Shown: positions 9,628 through 18,730 of the stretch, piece after piece
Layout of the letters: every line of letters begins with the position of its first letter
Position numbering within the stretch: position 1 is the stretch's first letter
Assembly: GCA_014879565.1 (NCBI GenBank)
Contig: JACSRW010000024.1
Coordinates: 1 to 64,000, forward strand
Length of the DNA: 64,000 nucleotides
Direction of reading: 5' to 3'
Source: Chitinophagaceae bacterium
GTDB taxonomy: Bacteria; Bacteroidota; Bacteroidia; Chitinophagales; Chitinophagaceae
Position numbers and translations under genes: made by a program
Notes under the pieces: generated by a model
The model's database searches: none
Told to the model about the DNA's origin: nothing
What the model saw: only the letters and a program-made list of their open reading frames with translations

Positions 9628-9676
9628 CAGTTTGTAGTCAGGAGTCTGTTCCTGACCATACAATACAATTCTTACT

Positions 9677-9785
9677 TCAGCACATTTTCACATCTTCACA
9701 TTTGCACATTTTCACATCTCCACATTTGCACATTTTCACATCTCCACATTTGCACATTTTCACATTTTCACATCTCCACATTTGC
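9677..9785. repeat. Short tandem repeat array (CACATTT-based)
   Basis: Degenerate tandem copies of units such as CACATTTTCACATCTCC and ACATTTGC fill the space between the convergent murB and AAA+ genes. The unit is about 12 bp with alternating forms. It contains no gene and runs up to the stop codon of the AAA+ gene. Confidence 0.8.
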
Positions 9786-11302
9786 TAATCTTCCTCAAAA
9801 TCCTGCTCATCAAAGTTCATCATACTGCCCACCAGGTCCTTAAACTGAACTTCTGTTTCGAACATTTTTTTACTGATCAGAGAGAAAGAAGATAGTCCGT
9901 GCAGCACAAATTCCATTAACAAGGCGGACTGGCTTTCATTTGCCCCCGGATAAAACCTTTTTACCAGTGCATGCAGGCCATCTACTTGGTAAAGCTGCAT
10001 GATCTTTTCTTTGTCCGGACTGTCAAAGCCGATATTCAACTGGTTGCCTTTGTCAAACCAGGCGATGACCGGGCGGAAGGGATTCTCCTCTTTATCGCTG
10101 CTTTTTTCTTTTTGTTCGCTTTGTCTTCTTTTTTTCAATTGCTCCGGATTGGGAAAGAACTGAACAAACTGGCTGCGGATCGCTTTATCCAGCAGGTTCA
10201 TGGCCACCTGGTAAGGTCCTTCCTGTTCTCCTTCATAGACCAGTTCAATTTTTCCGGTGATGGAAGGGATAATACCGGTCAGGTCACTGATCCATATCTG
10301 GGTGTTTTTCTCCCGGTTCAGTAAGGCTCTTCTTTCAGCAGTACTGACCGCGTTTTCATACGCGGAGATTGTGAGCCGGGCGCTTACTCCGCTTTTTTTG
10401 TCCACCAGTTCACTGTTCCTTGCTTCAAAAGCCACCTGTTCAATCAGCCGTTTTATCAGGTCGCTGCTGTCCACTTTATCCGCCTGCGTCTGACTGATTG
10501 CCGCTTCCTGTCCGGTAATCTCAAGGGCATGTTCCAGTTTACGCGGATAGTGGGTGAGGATCTGGCTTTCAACCCTGTCTTTCAGCGGCGTTACAATGGA
10601 CCCCCTGTTGGTATAATCCTCCGGGTTGGCCGTAAAAACAAAGAGAATATCCAGCGGAAGACGGAGTTTAAAACCCCGGATCTGGATATCGCCTTCTTCT
10701 AAAATATTAAACAAGGCAACCTGTATTCTGGCTTGCAAATCAGGCAGTTCGTTGATTACAAAAATTCCCCGATTGCTGCGGGGGATAATGCCATAATGGA
10801 TCACCCGGTCATCTGCAAAACTGAGTTTCAGGTTAGCGGCCTTGATCGGGTCAATATCCCCGATCAGGTCGGCCACACTTACATCGGGGGTGGCGAGTTT
10901 TTCGCCGTACCGCTCACTCCGGTGAATCCAGTGGATGGCGGTTTCGTCGCCATGGGTGGCGATTTCTTCCTGGGCATAGCGGGAAACCGGGGCCAGCGGA
11001 TCATCGTTGATATCACTACCGGCAACAGAAGGGATATATTCATCCAGTAGTTCAGTCATCTGACGGGCCATCCGGGTTTTGGCCTGTCCCCTCAGACCGA
11101 GAAAAAGTATATTATGCTTGCTGAGCAGGGCTCTTTCCACATCGGGGATTACGGTGTCTTCATAGCCTACAATACCGGTAAAACAGGAATCTCTCTGCTC
11201 TAATCTGCTGACGAGGTTTTGCCGGATTTCCTCCTTGATAGACCTGGGCTGATAACCTGATTTTTTGAGGTCGCCGAGGGTTTTTATATTGCTGATATTC
11301 AT
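9785..11302 (-). CDS. AAA+ ATPase, magnesium-chelatase/MoxR-like
   Basis: A 505-aa cytoplasmic ATPase. Walker A is GLRGQAKT (about 69-76), and a Walker B-like segment is GIFVINELPDL in the first half. A linker rich in K, E and Q follows, and the C-terminal part is helical. The architecture fits the ChlI/MoxR AAA+ group, which usually partners with VWA proteins. The gene directly downstream of a VWA gene (12-bp gap, same strand) supports a two-component chaperone or metal-insertion machine. The client is unknown. Confidence 0.78.
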   Translation of the reverse strand: MNISNIKTLGDLKKSGYQPRSIKEEIRQNLVSRLEQRDSCFTGIVGYEDTVIPDVERALLSKHNILFLGLRGQAKTRMARQMTELLDEYIPSVAGSDINDDPLAPVSRYAQEEIATHGDETAIHWIHRSERYGEKLATPDVSVADLIGDIDPIKAANLKLSFADDRVIHYGIIPRSNRGIFVINELPDLQARIQVALFNILEEGDIQIRGFKLRLPLDILFVFTANPEDYTNRGSIVTPLKDRVESQILTHYPRKLEHALEITGQEAAISQTQADKVDSSDLIKRLIEQVAFEARNSELVDKKSGVSARLTISAYENAVSTAERRALLNREKNTQIWISDLTGIIPSITGKIELVYEGEQEGPYQVAMNLLDKAIRSQFVQFFPNPEQLKKRRQSEQKEKSSDKEENPFRPVIAWFDKGNQLNIGFDSPDKEKIMQLYQVDGLHALVKRFYPGANESQSALLMEFVLHGLSSFSLISKKMFETEVQFKDLVGSMMNFDEQDFEED

Positions 11303-11314
11303 TTTTTCTTTTTT

Positions 11315-12412
11315 TTAGAATACGGTTTTTGATTTCCCGCTTTCAAAATCTTTAAAAATAAAGGCGCCGAGTTTATCCAGTGAGGCGAAATACGCTTTCC
11401 CCTGGTTCATTTCGGTAAATTCCTGTACAAACCGTTGCAGATAAGGATCTGTGGCGATCATAAATGTCGTGATGGGAATTCTCAGTTTTTTACATTGTGC
11501 GGCCAGGTTCAGGCAGCGGTTCACCACTTTCCGGTCAAGCCCGAAACTGTTTTTATAATACCTTTTACCGATTTTCAGACAGGTGGGCTTACCGTCTGTA
11601 ATCATAAACACCTGTTTATTGGGATTTTTGCGGCGGCGGAGTATATCCATCGCCAGTTCCAGTCCCGCAACCGTATTGGTGTGATAGGGGCCAACCTGTA
11701 AATAGGGAAGATCTTTCACCTCAATGGGCCAGGCATCATTGCCGAAAACCACAATGTCAAGTGTGTCTTTCGGATACCGGGTTTTGATCAGTTCACTCAG
11801 GGCCATGGCCACTTTTTTGGCCGGGGTGATCCGGTCTTCCCCGTAGAGGATCATGGAATGGGAAATATCAATCATGAGTACCGTGGAAGTCTGTGCTTTA
11901 TAATCGGTCTCCCGGATACTGAGATCATCTTCCCGGATATGGAAACTGTCAATGCCATGATTGATCTGTGCGGTTCGGATACTTTCTGTAAAGTCTATTT
12001 GTTCCAGCATGTCGCCGAAACGGAAAGGACGGGTTTCGGGATTGGTTTCATCACCCTGCCCGGGTTTAAAACTGTGGTGATCGCCCTGTTTTGTTTTTTT
12101 CAGTTTGCCAAAAATTTCCTCCAGGCTTCTTTTCCGGATACCCTGTTCGGTTTTGGGGGTGATTTTTAGCTGTCCCGCCTGGTCCGGATCACTGATATAG
12201 CCTTTTTCCCGGAGGTCTTCAATAAAATCGCCCATTCCGTAATTCTCGTCAGTCAGCTGGTATTTTTTATCCAGTTCATTCATCCATTGCAGCGCTTCCT
12301 GTACGTCTCCGCTGGTATAGGTAAGCAATTGCAGGAAGATATCCAGCAATTGCTCAAAGCGGGGTTTGCCATCCCTTTCGGGATCAAATCGGCTGAACTG
12401 AAAACCTCTCAT
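11315..12412 (-). CDS. VWA-domain protein, partner of the AAA+ ATPase
   Basis: A 365-aa protein whose C-terminal half is a von Willebrand factor A domain. The metal-ion-dependent adhesion site is DISHS (D182, S184, S186), with a further MITDGKPT segment. The N-terminal half is helical and charged, without membrane segments or signal peptide, so it should be cytosolic. It is immediately upstream of the AAA+ ATPase gene. Family knowledge suggests that the VWA subunit binds a client and the ATPase drives remodelling. Confidence 0.8.
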   Translation of the reverse strand: MRGFQFSRFDPERDGKPRFEQLLDIFLQLLTYTSGDVQEALQWMNELDKKYQLTDENYGMGDFIEDLREKGYISDPDQAGQLKITPKTEQGIRKRSLEEIFGKLKKTKQGDHHSFKPGQGDETNPETRPFRFGDMLEQIDFTESIRTAQINHGIDSFHIREDDLSIRETDYKAQTSTVLMIDISHSMILYGEDRITPAKKVAMALSELIKTRYPKDTLDIVVFGNDAWPIEVKDLPYLQVGPYHTNTVAGLELAMDILRRRKNPNKQVFMITDGKPTCLKIGKRYYKNSFGLDRKVVNRCLNLAAQCKKLRIPITTFMIATDPYLQRFVQEFTEMNQGKAYFASLDKLGAFIFKDFESGKSKTVF

Positions 12413-12480
12413 GGGGAATAAATTTACGGTAATCCGTCGGGGTCAGCTATTAATAACAAGTTAAGGGCGGGGGAGTTCGG

Positions 12481-12526
12481 AAAAATAAAAAACCCCTGGT
12501 TTCCCATTTGTCCGGGAAACCAGGGG
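12481..12526 (-). terminator. Rho-independent terminator of the DUF2723 gene
   Basis: A perfect 13-bp stem (CCCCTGGTTTCCC at 12493-12505, GGGAAACCAGGGG at 12514-12526) is followed on the minus strand by a T-rich tract from the A-rich plus strand 12481-12492. It is 17 bp past the stop codon of the gene at 12544-16065. Confidence 0.9.
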
Positions 12527-12543
12527 TATGAACAGGTTATCTT

Positions 12544-15500
12544 TTATTGTTTCGGTGCGGCCTGATTCGTGTCGGGTAAAGTACTGTTCTGTATACTGGT
12601 TGGTCCCTCAGTACCCGGTTTAACCGTATTGCTGCCGGCATACCGGGCCTCAATATCTGCCAGTACCAGGAGCAATCTTTCGTTGATCGGCGCTTCGGAT
12701 CTTTCATAACCGCCGTAGAACTCCGGTTTTTCCTCGCGGATATATTTATAATAGGCAGCCTGCTGTTCCAGGTCTTTGCGCACTTCAGTCCTGATTTTTT
12801 CAGCCAGGTCTTTCAGTCCCGCTTTATAACAGGCTTCCAGGTAAATCAGGGCAGTCTGGTTATGGCTGTTATAACGACTGGTCATGGCATAGGGCAGGTT
12901 GCTGGTCAGGATGCCGGCTTCCGCTTTAGCGATCAGTTTTTTGGCTTCTTCCAGTTTGCCTGCATCGGCCAGTGTGCCGGCAGCTTCACCGAAAATACTC
13001 CGGAGGTTCAGGATATGCCGGCGGTTTTCTTCGTCAAAATAAACACCCTTAATATTGGCTCCGCCGAATTCATATTTATCAAGCAGGGTTTTATAGGCAG
13101 CCTCCGTGTTCATATCCCGGATAGCAGTGCCACCCAGTCCTTTGCTGCGGAGTGACTGATCCACCACCCAGTTCATCTGGCTGTATTTGGGGGCAACCGG
13201 TACCAGGCGGTAAGCAATCCCTTCTTTCCGGAGGTACTGGCCGAAGCCGAGTTCACCCATCGGGGACGTGAAATAAATCGGCCGGTTCCATTTATTGGCT
13301 GCAATAATATTCAGGATGATCAGGTCATTTTTCATCAGGGCTCTTTTGGCCAGTTCAAACCTGAATTCGGGCAGGATGCTGTCTGTAGGCAGAACGGTAC
13401 CGTTTTTAATCACCAGGTCACGGTCAACAGGCACAGAAACTTTAGTAGCCGGGAAGGTATTCAGGGGCTCTCCCCGGGAATTGTCCATTTTACCCGGATC
13501 ATCGCTTCCTACATAATCCTTCATCAGGGAATACAGGTTATAATAAACATTCTGCGGGATGTTGGGCTTGGGATCATAGACTACATAATTACGGTTATTG
13601 CCCATGATCTTGTCTTCACTCCAGATAATGTCCACTGCGTCTGACTCATTGATCTTATACCGTAACTGATTGATGTACCAGTCAATACCCAGCAGGCTGT
13701 TATTGATCACGCGTACATCCGGCCGGATACCTTCCACTTCCTGGGCATACCAGAGCGGGTAGGTGTCATTATCCCCAAAGGTGAAGATGATGGCATTCGG
13801 CGCGCAGCTTTCCAGGTAAGCTTTCGCAATGGCCGGAGCCGTGGTTTTATTACTGCGGTCATGGTCGTCCCATATCTGCTGGGCCATCAGGAAAGTAACG
13901 GCCAGTCCGATTACACTCATTACGATATTGCTCATCTTTTCATTGCTGCCATTGGCAGATACCGCGCGTAAAAGGAAGTGGATTCCGGCGGTAACCGCTG
14001 CATACAGCACGGCGGCGAATACGGCATTGATCAGGGCGCCGCTGCCACTGCCGGGGAAACAGCTCATAAAAGTTATCAGGAAACTGATACTGCTTCCGTA
14101 GATGAGCAGGTTCTGGAAGTTCAGCAGGTTCATTTTTTCCCGGGCCGACTTCACCAGGGCTGCAACAGCCAGTCCGATCCAGATGGCAAAAGCGTAGAAG
14201 GAACCCACATAGGCGTAATCCCGTTCACGGGGCTGGTTACCGGGCTGATTAAGGTACAGCACTACGGCAATACCGGTAAAGAAGAAAAGCAGGAAGGTGA
14301 CAATCCAGTCTTTCCGGTTATTCAGGTACTGGTAAACCAGGCCAATAATGCCGAGCACAAAAGGCAGGAGATAAAGGGAATTATTGGCTTTATTGTTTTT
14401 AATGCTGTCGGGGAGTTTCGACTGATCTCCCAGCCGGGCATTATCCACAAAAGAAACCCCGGTGATCCAGTTGCCGTCGCGTTTATTGCCAAAGCCCTGG
14501 ATATCGTTTTGTTTACCGGAGAAATTCCACATGAAATAGCGCCAGTACATATGGCTCATCTGGTAACTGAAGAACCATTCCAGGTTATCTCCGTAATCAG
14601 GGGCTTCATACTTACCGGTCTGCGGGTCCTGACCCAGACCCAGCCATTCCGCATAGGTTTGCGCATGATACTGGTCATCGCTGGAGTCCCAGACACGGGG
14701 GAATAACATCTTTACATCACTCTTGAAATTATACTCACGGGTTCTGCCAATCGGAATGTATTTGTCGGTGCCTTTGGCATATTTCATTTCGCTTTCCGTC
14801 AGGGGCTCTTCTTCATTCAGGTCATCGGGTGCGGAAGCGGCAAAATGGGGGCCGTAAAGCAGGGGGGCGCTACCGTATTGTTCACGGCTCAGGTAGTAAA
14901 CCAGGCTGATGGGATTGTCCACATTATTCATGTCAATGCTCGGGTTGGCATTGGAACGGATGATTGCGGTGAAATACATAAAGTATCCCAGCATCATAAA
15001 GACATAACACCAGAGTGAAAGTTTTACAATACGAAGGGCCGTGGGTTTAATGAAATAACCAATCCCCACAGCCGCGCCTGTGAGCAGCAGGAAACGGAAG
15101 ATTTTCAGTCCGTCGCCGGGCACAATAACAAAGGGCAGGGCCGACAGGAAAAGAAAGAGGACAAACCAGATAATGAGTTTGGTATGCGTGACGGTTTTTT
15201 CATTGAAACGAAGCGCCCAGAGAATCAGTCCCGCCAGCAGCAGGAAGTAAATCGCGAAACCGGAGAAAAAGGGCAGTCCCATGCTGTTTACAAAAAACAC
15301 ATCAAACTGTCCGGCCGCTTTCATGGAGTACTGGATAACCCCCACCTGTACCAGGCCGGTAATCAAGCAGCCGATGATAAAGGCATAGATCGCGCCTTTG
15401 GTGCTGGACTGGTAACGGCGGTAATAGTAGATCATCACGATGGCCGGGATGGTCAGCAGGTTAAGAAGGTGTACACCGATGGAAAGACCCATCATAAAGA

Positions 15501-16065
15501 AAAGGAAAACAATCCAGCGGTCGCTTTTCAGCCGGGCGTCCGGATCAGAGCCGGCATGCTCATCGGCATGTTCCCATTTGAGCATAGCCCAGAATACCAG
15601 GGCGGTAAAGAAAGAAGAAAGCGCGTACACTTCCCCTTCCACGGCACTGTACCAGAAGGAATCGCTGAAGGTATAGGCCAGGGCGCCGACAACACCGGCC
15701 GCCATGGTGGTAAAAAGTTGTTGACCGCTCAGCACTTCGCCGGCACTGACAAACATTTTACGGGCAAAATGGGTGATACTCCAGAAAAGGAAAAGGATGG
15801 TACCGGCGCTCGCCAGGGCACTCATAAAGTTCACGGCACTGGCGGCTGTTTGCCCGTTATCCCCGAACAGGATAATAAAGAACCGGCCCAGCAGCACAAA
15901 CAGCGGCGCGCCGGGGGGGTGCGGTAACTGCATTTTATTGGCACTGGACACAAATTCTCCGCAGTCCCATAAACTGCCCCGGGCTTCGCGGGTCAGAAAA
16001 TAGGTTCCCAACGCAGCTAAAAAGACAAGCCATCCGGTGATATTGTTGACTTTTCTGAAGTTCAT
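12544..16065 (-). CDS. DUF2723 multi-pass membrane protein (GT-C-like)
   Basis: A 1173-aa inner-membrane protein. The N-terminal DUF2723 region (about residues 10-260) has the ARGSLWDCGEF segment and many transmembrane helices, as in GT-C glycosyltransferases that use lipid-linked sugars. A central soluble part, further helices, then a large C-terminal soluble domain with GDNDTYPLWYAQ and late helical repeats follow. The DUF2723 family is widespread in Bacteroidota and has been linked to protein O-glycosylation; the acceptor is not evident here. It is monocistronic, with its own strong terminator. Confidence 0.85.
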   Translation of the reverse strand: MNFRKVNNITGWLVFLAALGTYFLTREARGSLWDCGEFVSSANKMQLPHPPGAPLFVLLGRFFIILFGDNGQTAASAVNFMSALASAGTILFLFWSITHFARKMFVSAGEVLSGQQLFTTMAAGVVGALAYTFSDSFWYSAVEGEVYALSSFFTALVFWAMLKWEHADEHAGSDPDARLKSDRWIVFLFFMMGLSIGVHLLNLLTIPAIVMIYYYRRYQSSTKGAIYAFIIGCLITGLVQVGVIQYSMKAAGQFDVFFVNSMGLPFFSGFAIYFLLLAGLILWALRFNEKTVTHTKLIIWFVLFLFLSALPFVIVPGDGLKIFRFLLLTGAAVGIGYFIKPTALRIVKLSLWCYVFMMLGYFMYFTAIIRSNANPSIDMNNVDNPISLVYYLSREQYGSAPLLYGPHFAASAPDDLNEEEPLTESEMKYAKGTDKYIPIGRTREYNFKSDVKMLFPRVWDSSDDQYHAQTYAEWLGLGQDPQTGKYEAPDYGDNLEWFFSYQMSHMYWRYFMWNFSGKQNDIQGFGNKRDGNWITGVSFVDNARLGDQSKLPDSIKNNKANNSLYLLPFVLGIIGLVYQYLNNRKDWIVTFLLFFFTGIAVVLYLNQPGNQPRERDYAYVGSFYAFAIWIGLAVAALVKSAREKMNLLNFQNLLIYGSSISFLITFMSCFPGSGSGALINAVFAAVLYAAVTAGIHFLLRAVSANGSNEKMSNIVMSVIGLAVTFLMAQQIWDDHDRSNKTTAPAIAKAYLESCAPNAIIFTFGDNDTYPLWYAQEVEGIRPDVRVINNSLLGIDWYINQLRYKINESDAVDIIWSEDKIMGNNRNYVVYDPKPNIPQNVYYNLYSLMKDYVGSDDPGKMDNSRGEPLNTFPATKVSVPVDRDLVIKNGTVLPTDSILPEFRFELAKRALMKNDLIILNIIAANKWNRPIYFTSPMGELGFGQYLRKEGIAYRLVPVAPKYSQMNWVVDQSLRSKGLGGTAIRDMNTEAAYKTLLDKYEFGGANIKGVYFDEENRRHILNLRSIFGEAAGTLADAGKLEEAKKLIAKAEAGILTSNLPYAMTSRYNSHNQTALIYLEACYKAGLKDLAEKIRTEVRKDLEQQAAYYKYIREEKPEFYGGYERSEAPINERLLLVLADIEARYAGSNTVKPGTEGPTSIQNSTLPDTNQAAPKQ

Positions 16066-16216
16066 AAAAACCTGAATTTGATGGTTTATAACGCCCTGGA
16101 AACGTCCGCAGGGGCGATGGCAAAAATAGGGGTTCAGGGACAGATTTCCCTTTCAGGGCAGGTAAATTAGCAAATTATGAAGACTTTCGTACTTATGCGG
16201 CAGTTCTGCATGTGTT

Positions 16217-17026
16217 TTACCCGAAATAAACCCGGATGGTCTGGTAGGATAATTGCGATTGAAGAATTTTTTCCGAGTAGCCTTTCAGTCCGAAGAGACC
16301 GGCCGCATTGCCTTTGTTGATGGCGATTTCCAGGTAACCGGCACTGTTGAAAAGCGCGAGTTTTTCCCCCTCCGGCACATCGGCATAACTTTGGCTGATC
16401 CGGTCAATCATTTCATCCCTTTTAAATGCGATGCTGAAGGGCCGGCCCTGCCTTTGTTCTTCAAACTGTTCGCGGGTGATATTCACGATCACGTTTTCAA
16501 AGCTGTCAATAAAAATAATCTGGCCTTCAATCATGTTGGCATCCTGCATAGGCCGCAGGTGTCTTTTTTCCAGGTAGGGCACATCGGGGTTGCCGATCCG
16601 CTGGATAGATTCTCCCTGTACCAGTTTGTTTACGGCTTCTCCCATCACCCGGCTAAGGTAAACGGTGGTAAGCGGTTGTGTGGAGTCCAGCGGCAGTCCT
16701 ATGACCACTTCCGGATTTTCTTCCAGGATCATTGTCAGTAATCCGTTATCGGCGCATAAATAATACTGGTTATGGTGATAGGCCAGCAGGAGCTGTTCCG
16801 GTTTACGGTCGAACAGGTTTACCAGGATAAGGTGGTAACACTGTTCCGGGAAGTGTTTTAAAGCGCTCCGGCATACATAGGCGGCCTGGGGAAAATTAAA
16901 GGGGGCGATGGAATGCGAGATATCCACCAGCCGGAAATCGGGGTTGATCCGCAGCAGTTGTGCCTTGATGGCTCCCACGAGGTAATCGGGACTTCCAATA
17001 TCCGATGTAAGGGTGAGTAGGGCCAA
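16217..17026 (-). CDS. SAM hydroxide adenosyltransferase (DUF62 family)
   Basis: A 269-aa cytosolic enzyme of the fluorinase-like fold that hydrolyses S-adenosylmethionine to adenosine and methionine. The start MALLTLTSDIGSPDYLVGAIKA includes the conserved DxGxxDxxVGxxK pattern of the family. The second beta-barrel domain, with FNSAGYLEIAINKGNAA, is intact. It lies 23 bp downstream of the SDR gene on the same strand. Fluorinase or chlorinase activity is unlikely because those are restricted to rare actinobacterial members. Confidence 0.87.
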   Translation of the reverse strand: MALLTLTSDIGSPDYLVGAIKAQLLRINPDFRLVDISHSIAPFNFPQAAYVCRSALKHFPEQCYHLILVNLFDRKPEQLLLAYHHNQYYLCADNGLLTMILEENPEVVIGLPLDSTQPLTTVYLSRVMGEAVNKLVQGESIQRIGNPDVPYLEKRHLRPMQDANMIEGQIIFIDSFENVIVNITREQFEEQRQGRPFSIAFKRDEMIDRISQSYADVPEGEKLALFNSAGYLEIAINKGNAAGLFGLKGYSEKILQSQLSYQTIRVYFG

Positions 17027-17049
17027 GGGAAACAGGGTTTGGTTCCGGG

Positions 17050-17859
17050 TTATTTCACAAGTTTACCGTCTTTGAAAAAGAAATTGTAGACCAGTTTATC
17101 TGCCAGCCCCGGGATGAATTTTTGCATAAACACGGTACGTTTGCCGGTAAAGGTGAGTACCAGGGTTCTTTTCTTTTTCCGGATAGCTTTCAGGATATGA
17201 TCCGCGCAGACATCCGCCGGCATCATTTTATTTTCATCCATCGGCGTTTCCCCGTGTGAATCCGCGTTTTTGTTAAGAGCAGCGTTCCGGATATTGGAAC
17301 TGGTGAAACCGGGGCAAACCCACATCACGTGCACCCCGTCATGCAGCAGTTCGGTTCGGATAGCTTCCAGCCAGCCCTGAAGCGCGAATTTACTGGCGGA
17401 GTAGCCGCTTCTGCCCGGCAGGCCCCGGTAACCGGCAATGGAGGAAACGCCGACGATCGTGCCTTTTCGTTCGATAATGGAGTCCAGCGCGTAGCGGGTG
17501 CAGTAAAGCGCGCCGAAATAATTTATGTCCATTACTTTCCGGAAAACATCGGTGCCGGCTTCGCGGAGCAGGGCCCGCATGGAGATGCCGGCATTATTGA
17601 CCAGCACGTCAATTCCGCCAAAAACTTTAATGGTCATTTCCATAAATCGGCGGCAATCATTTTCATTACTCACATCGGCCACCATGGTATGCAGAGCGGC
17701 CGAGGGGTGCTGGGCCTGTAACTGGTACAATTTATCATGGTTCCGGCCGCAGGTTGCCACTTTGGCGCCCATATCCAGCAATTTTTCCACCAGGGCTTTG
17801 CCGATACCGTCGGTGCCGCCGGTAATTACTACCACCTTATCTTTAAAATAAGCAGACAT
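17050..17859 (-). CDS. Classical short-chain dehydrogenase/reductase
   Basis: A 269-aa SDR. The cofactor motif is GGTDGIGKA near residue 14, NNAG follows strand 4, catalytic Ser is in GVSSIAGY, and YSASK carries catalytic Tyr and Lys. The hydrophobic C-terminus resembles members that act on lipids (DHRS7-like), but the substrate cannot be told. It begins the operon with the SAM hydroxide adenosyltransferase. Confidence 0.85.
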   Translation of the reverse strand: MSAYFKDKVVVITGGTDGIGKALVEKLLDMGAKVATCGRNHDKLYQLQAQHPSAALHTMVADVSNENDCRRFMEMTIKVFGGIDVLVNNAGISMRALLREAGTDVFRKVMDINYFGALYCTRYALDSIIERKGTIVGVSSIAGYRGLPGRSGYSASKFALQGWLEAIRTELLHDGVHVMWVCPGFTSSNIRNAALNKNADSHGETPMDENKMMPADVCADHILKAIRKKKRTLVLTFTGKRTVFMQKFIPGLADKLVYNFFFKDGKLVK

Positions 17860-17966
17860 GTGAAAGGGATTATTTTACAAACCTACTTGAAAATTAGGCA
17901 AATCAGAAGCAGGAACAGGGAATTCTGTAAAATGGGGGGGAATTGGGATGGGGCACCCGGGTGAAA

Positions 17967-18247
17967 GCATCAAAAACCAAATAACAAGAACCAAATAACA
18001 AGAACCAAGCACCCCTTTTGATAAGAGTCGTACGCCTGATAATTGGTACTTTGGATCTTGGTTCTTGGATCTTGGAGAAAGCATCAAGAACCAAATAACA
18101 AGAACCAAGCACCCCTTTTGATAAGAGTCGTACGCCTGATAATTGGTTCTTTGGATCTTGGATCTTGGAGAAAAGCATCAAGAACCACATAGGAAGAACC
18201 AACGCCTCCTTTTCGAAAGGGCCGGAAGCTTGATAATTGGGTCTATG
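17967..18247. repeat. Dispersed imperfect palindromic repeat, three tandem units
   Basis: Three units of about 75-110 bp fill the 390-bp space between the SDR and DGC genes. Each has arms built on AAGAACCAA ... TTGGTTCTT around a core like CACCCCTTTTGATAAGAGTCG. Unit boundaries fall near 17967, 18078 and 18176. The same family recurs at 23601-23787 and, as a fragment, near 33030. Such palindromic intergenic repeats can form cruciform DNA or RNA hairpins. No gene is present. Confidence 0.75.
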
Positions 18248-18250
18248 GTG

Positions 18251-18613
18251 TTACAGTTTCCCGGTCCTGATTTTTTCCGAAATTGTTTCATATACCGTTT
18301 CCGCTTCCTCTGTATCATACTCTTCCTGCAGCTTTTTTTTGACACCCAGTGCCGACAACTCAAAATGAATATCCGGGGTGATGGAATGATTACCCAGGCA
18401 GGCTTTGGCGCAGGCGAGCGGGCAGCCGTCTATCGCAATAATGGGGCGGCCCGACCGGGCTGTTTTTACAATATTTTTTATATTACCTCCGACGCCGGCG
18501 ATACAACTCATTTCCGCGATCCCTTCCCTGTTTAACCGCACGGCAAGGTAATTGGTCATCTGGGCTGCACTGCTGCAACCGGAGCAGGAATAAACGATGG
18601 GCTTATCTTTCAT
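18251..18613 (-). CDS. Putative zinc-binding DGC-domain protein
   Basis: A 120-aa cytosolic protein with a DGC-type cysteine pattern: YSCSGCSSAAQ near the N-terminus, then CIAGVGG, and DGCPLACAKACL in the middle. The cysteines probably bind zinc or an iron-sulfur cluster. ATG 18613 was chosen because MKDKPIVYSCSG is the family-like start; the frame continues 19 codons upstream. It is downstream of norZ on the same strand, and DGC proteins often occur near respiratory or nitrosative-stress genes. Function is unknown. Confidence 0.7.
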   Translation of the reverse strand: MKDKPIVYSCSGCSSAAQMTNYLAVRLNREGIAEMSCIAGVGGNIKNIVKTARSGRPIIAIDGCPLACAKACLGNHSITPDIHFELSALGVKKKLQEEYDTEEAETVYETISEKIRTGKL

Positions 18614-18730
18614 GTTTGTCGTTTTGCAAATGCTGGCTGCAGGAAAAGAAATTAGCCAGGCATAAGCCAATGAATTCTGCCCTCCAAAGGGTATGAATTT
18701 TCAGGAGCAGTCCGAGATCGCTGATATATT

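Noticed and set aside
9677-9785. CRISPR-like repeat
   Set aside because: Units are short, degenerate and contiguous without unique spacers.
13978-15927. Two long plus-strand reading frames (242 and 247 codons) opposite the DUF2723 gene
   Set aside because: They are shadows of the real minus-strand gene and lack recognisable domains.
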